Origin: JASSUD01 sp031963445
Lineage (GTDB): Bacteria > Pseudomonadota > Gammaproteobacteria > Burkholderiales > Burkholderiaceae
Length of the DNA: 64,000 nucleotides
Direction: 5' to 3'
Assembly (NCBI GenBank): GCA_031963445.1
Contig: JASSUH010000001.1
Span: 2,170,001 to 2,234,000 of the forward strand
Position 1 is the first letter of the stretch. Each line of letters begins with the position of its first letter. This document shows positions 45,714-54,017 of the stretch, piece by piece. Both the position numbers and the translations under genes were made by a program. The notes under the pieces are model-generated. The model saw only the letters and a list, made by a program, of their open reading frames with translations, was not told the origin of the DNA and searched no databases.

Positions 45714-46865
45714 TTAGAACCAAGCCCTTATCCCCACCCCCACAAAAGCTTGTGAGCTATTGGCCGATGGGTCTACGCCTTTGATCGCGGCGACGACGGG
45801 TTTGCCAGATGCGTAATGACCGCTCGCTTTTTGATAAGCGACCAGGCCATAGAGGCTGACAGATTTCGATAGAGCTTGGGTCAAACTAGCAGTGAGTTGC
45901 TGATATTGCGCCCGGTTATGATTAATTTTATTAGTCCAGGTATAGGTATAGGCGACTAAACCCACCAAATCTAACGTGAAGTGATAAGCCAGGTTTGCTT
46001 CAGTATTTTGGAAGATAGGCGTTGCGGTTATTGTTTTGTCATCGACAGTAATCGCTGCGTTTTTAAATTCTATTCGGCTGTAATTAAGACCAGCAGTCAG
46101 CGCCCCAATATCAAACGTACCGCCCGCACCGCTTATTTGCAGCGTTTGAGCCTTGGTGTAATCGCCATAAATGGGGTTGTTCGTAAGCCTCTTTGCTTGG
46201 GACTCATCATTGAAAAACGAAGTGGCTGGTGTTTTTGCATTTAAATAACCTACGCCTAAAGTAAACCAAGCATTGGCATAACCTGCGCCAGCAGACCAAA
46301 CTTGATTGCCTGCTGTATGTCCAGGCTTGCCACCCAACGCGTATAAACCACCGAAGCTTAGGCCTTCGTAGCTGTTGCTTACATATTTAAGGGATGTATC
46401 CATCGAGCGCGTGTTATTGAAATTATCAATATCACCAGGATGCGCGGCATGTGGGCCACCCCAACGGCGCGCTGCGGTCAATGAGCCAACAAAGTCAGCG
46501 ACCGAATCATCTAAACGACCAGCGGTTGCGGTACCAAAATCTCCCTTAAGGCCAACAGAGGCTTGACGATCAAAAAGCTTTTGGTTTTGCAACGGTGCGC
46601 CCGTGTTCACATTAAAGCCATTCTCCAACATAAAAATAGCTTGTAGGCCATTGCCAAGCTCTCGCCTTCCCCGTATACCCCAGCGGCTTCCTTTCATTCC
46701 TCCACTGGCAAAGTTTAGTTTTGATTGGCCACCATCAGCCGTCTTTACATTGCTTGCATAATTGATACTCGTATCAATTAAACCGTACAAAGTAACGCCA
46801 CTCTCGGCGCGAACATCGTTAGTCAGCGCACTCAGAGCAGCAAGCGCGAGAAGCGGCTTTTTCAT
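45714..46865 (-). CDS. Gram-negative porin (Burkholderia OmpC/Omp38 type)
   Basis: Trimeric outer-membrane beta-barrel for small solutes. A signal peptide (MKKPLLALAALSALTNDVRA) is followed by the family start SGVTLYGLIDTSINYASN, GSRWGIRGRRELGNGLQAIF and the constriction-loop region GRLDDSVADFVG. It ends VGVGIRAWF with the terminal Phe needed for barrel assembly. The 383 residues match the family. It stands alone. Confidence 0.95.
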   Translation of the reverse strand: MKKPLLALAALSALTNDVRAESGVTLYGLIDTSINYASNVKTADGGQSKLNFASGGMKGSRWGIRGRRELGNGLQAIFMLENGFNVNTGAPLQNQKLFDRQASVGLKGDFGTATAGRLDDSVADFVGSLTAARRWGGPHAAHPGDIDNFNNTRSMDTSLKYVSNSYEGLSFGGLYALGGKPGHTAGNQVWSAGAGYANAWFTLGVGYLNAKTPATSFFNDESQAKRLTNNPIYGDYTKAQTLQISGAGGTFDIGALTAGLNYSRIEFKNAAITVDDKTITATPIFQNTEANLAYHFTLDLVGLVAYTYTWTNKINHNRAQYQQLTASLTQALSKSVSLYGLVAYQKASGHYASGKPVVAAIKGVDPSANSSQAFVGVGIRAWF

Positions 46866-46938
46866 ACAGCCTTACTCCAAAGAAATATATATTCAAGGTG
46901 GCGCGAAGGCGCCAGAGAGACCAAAACCATTATCTTAT

Positions 46939-47077
46939 TTAGAGCTTGTTCAAGATCTTTCTAAAAGCCTATAGTAGGTTTTTAGAAAGACTTAAATAGA
47001 GGCTGTTGGTTCGCACGCTGGGGTGACGCAGGAACCCCAACACAACTCACTTTTGAAGATCTTGAACAGGTTCTAAG
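46939..47077. repeat. Family A palindromic repeat between porin and SDR
   Basis: AGAGCTTGTTCAAGATCTTT at one end and GATCTTGAACAGGTTCTAAG at the other. It contains GGTGACGCAGGAACCCCAAC and a GAGGCTGTTGGTTCGCAC module found inverted in the copy at 50.9 kb. Confidence 0.85.
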
Positions 47078-47078
47078 A

Positions 47079-47858
47079 CTAAAACGTGCCGGGATAGGCG
47101 CCCCCATCCAATAAAAGATTTTGGCCAGTGATATAGCCGGCATGCACGCTACATAAAAAAGCACAGGCGGCGCCAAATTCAGCTGGCGTACCGAAGCGTT
47201 GCGATGGATTTTGCTGACGCAGTATTTGCGCAGCTTCATATACACTGATCTTTTTCACTTCAGCCATTTCTTTGAGAATATTTTCTAGGCGCGTTGTATC
47301 AAAAGGTCCCGGCAGCAGATTATTCAGCGTGACATTGTGCGCTACCGTCTCACGTGCTAGCCCAGCGACAAAGCCCGTGAGGCCTGAGCGTGCGCCGTTT
47401 GATAGACCAAGCTTTGCAATCGGCGATTTCACTGTGCTTGAAGTGATATTGATGATGCGGCCAAAGCGCTGAGCGATCATGTTATCTACTGTCGCTTTGA
47501 TTAACGCAATCGGCGTTAGCATCAGCGCGTTGAGCGCTTCCAGCCAAACGTGTTGGTCCCAATCGTGGAAGTTGCCCGTGGGTGGCCCACCTGTATTAGT
47601 GATTAAAATATCGGGTTGCGGGCACGCGGATAAAGCCTGGGCAATTCCTTCAGCTGAAGTGATATCACACGCCACCGTAGTTACATTGACGCCGCTGCTA
47701 CGCTGTATCGCTTGCGCTGCCGCTTCCAACGCCTCGGCATGGCGTGCGATCAATGTAAGATGAACGCCTTCTGCCGCCAATGCTTCCGCACAACCCCGTC
47801 CTAGTCCACGACTCGCACCGCAAATAAGCGCATGTTTGCCGCGAATGCCTAAATCCAT
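47079..47858 (-). CDS. SDR-family protein lacking the usual Tyr-Lys pair
   Basis: 259-residue short-chain dehydrogenase/reductase fold. The cofactor motif GASRGLGRG is at residues 14-22 and the NTGG motif is near 88. The catalytic Ser is in NITSS. Where YxxxK is expected the sequence reads SNGARSGLTG, so Tyr becomes Ser and Lys becomes Arg. It ends with the usual ITGQNLLLDGG. Similar 3-oxoacyl-reductase-like proteins exist in Burkholderia, so the change is probably family-wide rather than damage. The reaction is unknown. Confidence 0.85.
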   Translation of the reverse strand: MDLGIRGKHALICGASRGLGRGCAEALAAEGVHLTLIARHAEALEAAAQAIQRSSGVNVTTVACDITSAEGIAQALSACPQPDILITNTGGPPTGNFHDWDQHVWLEALNALMLTPIALIKATVDNMIAQRFGRIINITSSTVKSPIAKLGLSNGARSGLTGFVAGLARETVAHNVTLNNLLPGPFDTTRLENILKEMAEVKKISVYEAAQILRQQNPSQRFGTPAEFGAACAFLCSVHAGYITGQNLLLDGGAYPGTF

Positions 47859-47870
47859 CTTGTGCTCCGT

Positions 47871-49205
47871 TTAGCTTAAGTGCGCTGGTTCTTCCAACCG
47901 CTGCCATGCACTCGGTAACGCAACTGCAGCGAGCAGCATTAAATAGCAAGCCGGAAACATGATAAGTTGGGTTTTTTCGATCATCCACGTACAAATCAAA
48001 GGTGTCGTGCTACCTAGAAAAACGGCAGGAAAGGTATACGCAACACTCATGCTACGAGAGCGCTGCGCAGGCGGGAAAATTCTGGCCAATGCTTCCATAC
48101 ATATGCCTCCGGTGCAGCTGAGCAGACACGCCATCAATAATTGCACGATCAGCAGCTGACTTAAGGACGCATGCTTTAAGCCAAACCATAAAGGTAGGAT
48201 CAAAAATAGCGTGCCAAGCAAACCAACTCTGATCAGCTGGCGATACCCGAACCTTTGAGAAAACTTCCCTGCATAGACATAAAGTGGGATCAAAGCAATT
48301 AACACTAGAACGTTTGTTAAGCGCGCGTCGTGCGAGGAATAACCTAAGAAATGCATCAAATAAAACGGCATCCAAAAGGTCAGCACATACGCAAAAACAC
48401 AGGTAAACGAGAGTAATGACGCCGCTTCTATTAGCGGTCTTTTAGCGCGTAAAAAATTAAAATTGGAATAATTGGTTTGCGGCACAGGTCTATCTTCAAT
48501 ATTGCGCCGCATATAGGCAATAAAAATGGTTAGTGGGATGCTCAAAATAAACGGAATGCGCCACGCCCATTGCACAATTGTTGGCCGATCAAAATAAGAA
48601 ACCAAAACAAAAGTTACGCCCGACGCAAGTAAAGTGCCGATCACTAAGCTAACCATCACCAAGCTACAGAGCACACTCTTTTGATGGGTAGGCGCCGCCT
48701 CAAACAGATAACAGCCATTGGCTGTTAACTCCCCTCCCATCGCAAAGCCTTGAACTAAGCGACAGGCGAGCAATAAGATGGGTGCAAGCACACCAATTTC
48801 ATGATAAGTGGGTAATAAGCCAATGAGCACGGTAGGAATGGCCATCATCATCAATGACAATCTAAGTGGCTTACCGCGGCCAACTCGATCACCAATAATG
48901 CCGAAAAAAAGGCTGCCCAAAGGGCGAGCCAGATAGCCCATAGCAAAAATAGAAAACGCTTGGAGGGTTCCGCTTACCGAATCGGCCGTATTAAAGAAAA
49001 GCCGCCCAATAACCTCGGCCCAATAGATATAGATTGCGAATTCATAGAATTCAAAAGTATTGGCAACTAGCCCTATTTTTAAAAGATTGCGCGTACGGGA
49101 CTTCTCCACATCTCCGTAGGCGGCGTTATGCCTCCTTGCCGTATTAGCGTACTGTCTGTGTCGGCATGCCTGGCCCTTGGGGCTGTAGAGAGATTCTTTA
49201 GTCAT
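47871..49205 (-). CDS. MFS transporter, metabolite:H+ symporter type
   Basis: Inner-membrane carrier of the MHS subfamily (ProP/KgtP-like). About 12 helices are visible, with GIIGDRVGRGKPLRLSLMMM in the 2-3 loop and LLLACRLVQGFAMGGELTA. The ATG at 49205 overlaps the stop of the upstream PAS gene (ATGA), which favours this start. Residues about 4-32 are encoded by a family B repeat (SPKGQACRHRQYANTARRHN), an in-frame insertion before the first helix. A GTG at the VEKSRTRNLL boundary is an alternative start. Substrate (an organic acid, proline or betaine in relatives) is not known. Confidence 0.87.
   Translation of the reverse strand: MTKESLYSPKGQACRHRQYANTARRHNAAYGDVEKSRTRNLLKIGLVANTFEFYEFAIYIYWAEVIGRLFFNTADSVSGTLQAFSIFAMGYLARPLGSLFFGIIGDRVGRGKPLRLSLMMMAIPTVLIGLLPTYHEIGVLAPILLLACRLVQGFAMGGELTANGCYLFEAAPTHQKSVLCSLVMVSLVIGTLLASGVTFVLVSYFDRPTIVQWAWRIPFILSIPLTIFIAYMRRNIEDRPVPQTNYSNFNFLRAKRPLIEAASLLSFTCVFAYVLTFWMPFYLMHFLGYSSHDARLTNVLVLIALIPLYVYAGKFSQRFGYRQLIRVGLLGTLFLILPLWFGLKHASLSQLLIVQLLMACLLSCTGGICMEALARIFPPAQRSRSMSVAYTFPAVFLGSTTPLICTWMIEKTQLIMFPACYLMLLAAVALPSAWQRLEEPAHLS
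49110..49193. repeat. Family B core inside the transporter gene
   Basis: GGCGTTATGCCTCCTTGCCG, then GTACTGTCTGTGTCGGCATG, is almost the same as the core at 1710-1760. The outer arms are weak. It is read as protein on the - strand without a stop. Confidence 0.75.
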
Positions 49206-49939
49206 GCTGCCATATGCGTTGTGGATAAACGCATCAAAAGTTCATGCCAATTTTCTGGATTAACTTTCGCCCGAATAAGATGAATGTCAGGATTAACTTG
49301 TTCATCAAAAAAGTTGAAGTCTTGCTGCATCTTAAATAAAAGCTGCATTTCATTCTCTGTTGGCAATTCAGTAAAGTAGAAATCAATTTCTAAATATTCC
49401 AACAAAAATTGAATGGCCTTTTTTTGATCATAAAAACGCTGATAGAGGTTTAATAACTCAGGCAAGCTTTGCTGAAGGGTTAAGTCTTGGCTATAAGTTA
49501 GGATGGCAATCGTGCGTCTGGCGTCTTGACTCAGAATAGGGATTTTTATAAAACTCTCAGCGAGAATACGACCTTTCGCAGTAAACCCAAAATAATGTTC
49601 GACTTGTTTATTTCGAGACTGTAATGCTTGTTCCTCAAGGGTTGCGACCTTCTGTCTTATAGTATTTTTCCACGAGGTAAAAGAAGGTGTCCCATTCCAC
49701 TGTGAATAAATGCTAGTTGGGCTTTCTCCAGCAATATCGTTATAAGTTAAGCCAGCGATATCTGTTGGCTCAAGTCCTAGGCGATCAGCCCAAAAGCGAT
49801 TACTTAAAATATATCTGCCTGTTTGAGCATCTTTTAAATGGGCGATATGGGGCGAGTCCTCGATCAAATCAGATAAAGCGTTTCCCGCACATCTCAATGG
49901 CTCATTTATTCGCAGCAAACGGTCCACTTCAAAGCTCAT
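49202..49939 (-). CDS. PAS-domain protein coupled to the transporter
   Basis: 245 residues. The N-terminal half looks like a PAS sensor (HIAHLKDAQTGRYILSNRFW, ADRLGLEPTDIAGLT). No DNA-binding helix-turn-helix, kinase or cyclase domain is present. The C-terminal half (LLNLYQRFYDQKKAIQFLLE) is helical and unassigned. The stop overlaps the transporter start by 4 bases, so it may sense or regulate the transported compound; that is inference from coupling. It lacks the output domain expected of a LuxR-type regulator. Confidence 0.75.
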   Translation of the reverse strand: MSFEVDRLLRINEPLRCAGNALSDLIEDSPHIAHLKDAQTGRYILSNRFWADRLGLEPTDIAGLTYNDIAGESPTSIYSQWNGTPSFTSWKNTIRQKVATLEEQALQSRNKQVEHYFGFTAKGRILAESFIKIPILSQDARRTIAILTYSQDLTLQQSLPELLNLYQRFYDQKKAIQFLLEYLEIDFYFTELPTENEMQLLFKMQQDFNFFDEQVNPDIHLIRAKVNPENWHELLMRLSTTHMAA

Positions 49940-50331
49940 TTTTGTCTCCTAGACTTAAACCTTGTGAATCGAACTATGAGAGAAAATCTTATCAAAAAAA
50001 ATCAGCATTTAACCTTAAAATATTTACTAAAAATCAGGTGATATGCTGACTAATAAAGCGCGGCATGACATGTTTTGCGATGTTAAAATTTAGCCCAATT
50101 AGTATAAAAATATATCTTACATGTAAGCGGAATTTATTTTTACTCAGCGAGACGGTATACGCTATCTCCTGCCCAATCTTAAATAACATTTACTAAGGGG
50201 ACGCTGAGTAAACCGAGGGCAAGGAGGCTGTATTTATTTTTCCTGCCGCGATCGGCTTATTCAGCATTTCTAGACTTATGTTCTTCTATAAAAGAAGCAT
50301 ATATCTTACTCAAGAAAAAAGGTGTTAAGAC
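49940..50331. other. Intergenic region with a short family B element at 50200-50270
   Basis: About 390 bases. AACCGAGGGC / GGCTTATTCAGCAT arms mark the repeat. The remainder is AT-rich with no coding frame or RNA gene that I can support. Confidence 0.45.
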
Positions 50332-50589
50332 ATGACTCAGGAAAACATTACATTTTCAGAACGCTTGAAATTAGCTTTGCAAGATAAGCATCATCACATC
50401 AAAAATGGAACTGATTTAGCACGCTTTTTTAATCTGCAACATCTTCATGGCATTTCAGTGCAAACAGCTCATAAATGGTTAAGCGGACGCGTGATGCCAA
50501 GCACCGATAAGACGGCAATCTTAGCTGCATGGTTACATGTACCTCTACACTGGTTGCACTACGGCTTAACTTCGGCAGAACCAAATTAA
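50332..50589 (+). CDS. XRE-like small regulator, copy 1
   Basis: 85 residues. A phage-repressor-like helix-turn-helix spans about residues 24-75 (DLARFFNLQHLHGISVQTAH, KWLSGRVMPSTDKTAILAAW). It lacks the C-terminal helix of its paralog at 51073. It probably binds DNA as a dimer; the target is unknown. The two genes are on the + strand immediately before the - strand island. Confidence 0.8.
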   Translation: MTQENITFSERLKLALQDKHHHIKNGTDLARFFNLQHLHGISVQTAHKWLSGRVMPSTDKTAILAAWLHVPLHWLHYGLTSAEPN

Positions 50590-50881
50590 AGCACCTAAAA
50601 ATAGTTGATTTCTTATCAGCAGGTTTTCTGATTTAAAAAATAAAATAGCCCCTAGTCAATGTTTTATGAATCAGTGAATGCTAGGGTGGTAATAGCGCAC
50701 GCCTTATAGCAACAGCTAACAATGATCGATCATTGTGAAAATGCTGCCCTCTTCCGATACAGCATAAAAAAATAAAAATCGCTGTACTGGATAGCGCCCA
50801 AAAGCCATCTATTTTTTAAACCAAAAAGTTTACAATCATCTTTCATGGTTTATATTTTTGTTAAAATCTGTTCACGATTTC

Positions 50882-51036
50882 TAAGAGCTTGTTCAAAATC
50901 TTTCAAAAGTGGGTTGTGTTGGGGTTCCGTATTTAATTAAATGAGTCACCCCAACCTATGAAAATGCCAAAAAATTATAGGTTGGGGTGACGAAGGAACC
51001 CCAACGGGTGAACCAACAGCCTCTATCTAAGTCTTG
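50882..51036. repeat. Family A palindromic repeat between the XRE genes
   Basis: AGAGCTTGTTCAAAATCTTT begins it. Paired arms GTTGGGGTTCCGTATTTAAT and GGTTGGGGTGACGAAGGAAC follow, with a tail CCAACAGCCTCTATCTAAGT shared (inverted) with the 46.9 kb copy. Confidence 0.88.
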
Positions 51037-51072
51037 TGAAAAACCTGCATCAATTGTGAAGGAGCGTCAGCT

Positions 51073-51471
51073 ATGCCAACTGCACAAGAAAAAGCCGAAT
51101 TCTCGACGCGTTTGAAACAGGCATTAAAAAATACTTCGCCCACCACTGGAGCAGCAGACTTAGCCCGTCTTTTTAACGCTCAGACCCCTTCCTTCTCTGG
51201 AATTGGCATCTCAGTGCAAACTGCACATAAATGGCTGACTGGAAAAGCGATTCCAGCATCTGAAAAAATTAGCATCCTGGCCGAGCGGCTGGGTGTAAGC
51301 AAAGATTGGCTACGCCATGAAGCGCAACCCGAGTCTGCGCAATCCACAATAAATAACCCGGCTTTGCTGCAGGTAACAAAATTGATAGAAAAAATTCAAG
51401 CCTTGCCAGAACATCAACAATACTTGATTGAAAAATATATAGAACGTCTTTTAAAAGACCAGCCACATTAG
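51073..51471 (+). CDS. XRE-like regulator, copy 2
   Basis: 132 residues. A helix-turn-helix (about 25-80: ADLARLFNAQTPSFSGIGIS, VQTAHKWLTGKAIPASEKIS) is clearly homologous to the previous gene. A helical tail (LLQVTKLIEKIQALPEHQQY) follows. TGTGAAGGAG lies upstream of the ATG. The pair may come from local duplication with a repeat inserted between. Possible role in controlling the adjacent island is a guess. Confidence 0.83.
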   Translation: MPTAQEKAEFSTRLKQALKNTSPTTGAADLARLFNAQTPSFSGIGISVQTAHKWLTGKAIPASEKISILAERLGVSKDWLRHEAQPESAQSTINNPALLQVTKLIEKIQALPEHQQYLIEKYIERLLKDQPH

Positions 51472-51494
51472 CAGAGAGTCATCTCATACTATTT

Positions 51495-52871
51495 TTACGC
51501 TGAATCCCACCTATCGCTACTTTGGGCTCTTAATGCAATTTCTAAGTAGGGAGCCAGCTCCTTAGTTATCTTTTCTTTTCTAAGTATCTCCGAGTCACCT
51601 CTGCTTCGATCAAGTGAGGGCCATGTAGATGCTATATGGTGGGTTATCCTACGGTAATGCGCCAATAGTTGATGAAATTTATCGAACCAAGAGGCTAATA
51701 GTTTCTCAAATTCCTCACTTGCCTTTGGCACGATGCGTTGAGTTTCAAATTTTTCTAATGCCCTTAGCTTCTGCAAGAGTTTCGTGATCAACACTTTCCC
51801 CCCTTGCGCCTGCGCATTGAGAAAGCTTCCCTCTTTCAAAATATCATGACCTAGGTTATCGATCCTATGACGATTTTGCTTATAAACAGCGAGTAATATT
51901 TTCCATTTAGCGGCACTGCTTTTATCAAACACTAGATGACTTAATCTTTCAGACAATATGCCTGCTAATAGCGTTGTGGAGAGGGTCTGTTCTAAAGCTT
52001 TTATTTTTTCGAGGAGCGGCTGTACTTTGCGTTCTAGTGAATTTATTTCTTCTTGAATCGTAGCCTGTAGCTTCTGGATTTTCTGCTGCACATTAAGCGA
52101 TTGCTTTTCTGCGAAGGTTACAGTTTTTACCCTGGCGTCTCGACGCAATTGCGTATCTGTTTGGTTTATTCCGTTGGCTGGTCTATCGAGTAAACGCCAT
52201 TTTTCGATATCCAAATATATCTTGCTCGCACGCTGCTTTAATTCATTGTATTTATTAGACCAATCTTTTAATCGCTCTTCGTATTTCTCACTTGCTTTTG
52301 AAATTTCAGATTGTTGATTCCCTAATCTTTCTAGTAATTTCAACTCTTCAATGCTCTGCGAGATAAAGCTAACTTCATTTTTTTCAATTATCCTGAAAAC
52401 GTACTCTTCAGCACTGATACCGGCCCATATGATTTTCATCATATGAAGGCTTGCGTGATAAGCATTCAGTACTTCTTTCAGTGCATTAGCGCCATTTTCA
52501 TCAGACGTTTGGCTTTTTGACTCTTCAAGAGATCTTCTATTTGCTTGCGCGATAGGAAAATATTTTTCTAATGTTTTTATTTCTATGAGGAAGGGTTGCA
52601 CCATAAAGTCCAACCCATCTATTTTTTCTTTAATCTGAGTCTCTAGTTGCTGGATGCTCTTTCGCCTCTCAACATACGGCTTGCTTGTAAAGGTTGGATT
52701 CAGCTGCCCAGCCTCCAACGCCCCGCTCTTAATATCTCTTGCAGCTACTCTGCCTATTTCAGGCAGAGTAGCTTGCTGCTCTTGTTTGTTGGTCTGCGGT
52801 GAAGCTGCTGAAGATGGACTGAAAGTCGGGAAAATAAATGTGGGCGAGCTACACGGGCCAGTGCTACGCAT
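51495..52871 (-). CDS. Unknown coiled-coil protein with internal duplication
   Basis: 458 residues, no family recognised. A Ser/Pro-rich head (about 1-60) precedes two homologous units of about 190 residues. Unit 1 is 70-257 and unit 2 is 262-450. Matching landmarks are IQQLETQIKEKIDGLDFMVQ with IQKLQATIQEEINSLERKVQ, KASEKYEERLKDWSNKYNEL with KASEEFEKLLASWFDKFHQL, and LDRPANG with LDRSRGD. It is helical and has no signal peptide or membrane segment. It is the last gene of the - strand island. Role unknown; the domain could be a repeat scaffold. Confidence 0.75.
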   Translation of the reverse strand: MRSTGPCSSPTFIFPTFSPSSAASPQTNKQEQQATLPEIGRVAARDIKSGALEAGQLNPTFTSKPYVERRKSIQQLETQIKEKIDGLDFMVQPFLIEIKTLEKYFPIAQANRRSLEESKSQTSDENGANALKEVLNAYHASLHMMKIIWAGISAEEYVFRIIEKNEVSFISQSIEELKLLERLGNQQSEISKASEKYEERLKDWSNKYNELKQRASKIYLDIEKWRLLDRPANGINQTDTQLRRDARVKTVTFAEKQSLNVQQKIQKLQATIQEEINSLERKVQPLLEKIKALEQTLSTTLLAGILSERLSHLVFDKSSAAKWKILLAVYKQNRHRIDNLGHDILKEGSFLNAQAQGGKVLITKLLQKLRALEKFETQRIVPKASEEFEKLLASWFDKFHQLLAHYRRITHHIASTWPSLDRSRGDSEILRKEKITKELAPYLEIALRAQSSDRWDSA

Positions 52872-52933
52872 TTTTTTTCGCTCATTGGCTTGATTGAAAG
52901 TAAATGATGAACTCGCCTCGATTTGCGTTCAAA

Positions 52934-53824
52934 TTATGCAGATTTTATATAGCGGTTTACCTTTAAATCCTTTAATTCCTTCCCTAGAAGTTGCATCGAC
53001 CCCTTCATACAGCTCAAAAGTACGTAAGTTGTTCTAAGTGTTAAAGCAAGCATTATAAGATCTTCAAACTTTTCTCTAACCCTGCCATCTTTTGTAGTGC
53101 CGAGTTTCATTGAATCAGCCAAGCAGGAAAACGCGATAAAAGCAAAAGTAAAAATTCTATGGCCCCGCAATTCAGGGTAAGGAGGTTTCACTGAGATCAG
53201 AGGCGAACCATTTAAACAATTCACCAATACGTGAAGCGCCCGAACTGTTGCAGCAAATGATATAAGGTTTGCCGAAAATTCATCCAAACTCATTTTTTGC
53301 TCAGGCCAGTGCGCATGCTCTATTGGTGATATTTGAGATGAAACTAAAGAGCAGCTAAAGAAAAAAAGAATTGATTTATAGATTCCCAATTCACAGTAAA
53401 AAAGCGCTTCTTTAAGTCCAAAATTGCTACTATTTTCAACTCGAAGCGTTCTATGTTCATTAGAAATTTTTTTTATAAGCTGGCGAAGCTCTTCTATGAC
53501 TTCTTCTTTTTCGCTGATGATTTTTTCTTTATTCTCTAATGAGGTTGCATATTTATTTTTATCTTCCTCGAATTTTTCGATTAAAAAGTCAACTAATTTT
53601 CCTTGAAATTGCACTTGATCTGCTAAATCTGGAACCAAGTCACTGTTACAAGCACTAGGATTCAGAGCAAGATCTTTATCTTTGCTATAGCAATTTATAA
53701 TAGAAGAGCTACTCTGCGCCGCATCAGCCGATGGGATCTCATCATCTGTTGAAGAGTGATTACTGTGCCCAGAAAAATAAAGACTGGAATTAGGGCGTGA
53801 AGATGATGCTGCAGTACTGAACAT
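52934..53824 (-). CDS. Unknown Ser-rich protein with hydrophobic C-terminal repeats
   Basis: 296 residues, not recognised. A Ser/Asn-rich head (1-45; SSSRPNSSLYFSGHSNHSST) precedes a charged coiled coil (about 75-125; KYATSLENKEKIISEKEEVI). The C-terminal domain from about 135 to 290 contains hydrophobic helices. Two of them match (ATVRALHVLVNCLNGS and LTLRTTYVLLSCMKGS), indicating half-repeats. Cys residues are frequent. It may associate with membranes; that is inference. It belongs to the same - strand block as its neighbours. Confidence 0.7.
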   Translation of the reverse strand: MFSTAASSSRPNSSLYFSGHSNHSSTDDEIPSADAAQSSSSIINCYSKDKDLALNPSACNSDLVPDLADQVQFQGKLVDFLIEKFEEDKNKYATSLENKEKIISEKEEVIEELRQLIKKISNEHRTLRVENSSNFGLKEALFYCELGIYKSILFFFSCSLVSSQISPIEHAHWPEQKMSLDEFSANLISFAATVRALHVLVNCLNGSPLISVKPPYPELRGHRIFTFAFIAFSCLADSMKLGTTKDGRVREKFEDLIMLALTLRTTYVLLSCMKGSMQLLGKELKDLKVNRYIKSA

Positions 53825-54017
53825 TATTTTTCCTAATGAGACATGCTAAATATTTTTTTTCTTAAAACTATAACTACCTTTAGACTTACTTCACCCCAGA
53901 ATTCCCTACTATGCTTCTAATCGTTCAACGCCACTCTATTTTCTAGAAAATATCTGGCAGAAAAGCTAAACAAGAGATAAACATTAGATGATTTCACTGA
54001 ATTTACGCCCGCTACAG

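Noticed and set aside
15585..51036. Family A repeats as a CRISPR array
   Set aside because: Copies are kilobases apart, palindromic and without regular spacers; no cas genes are seen.
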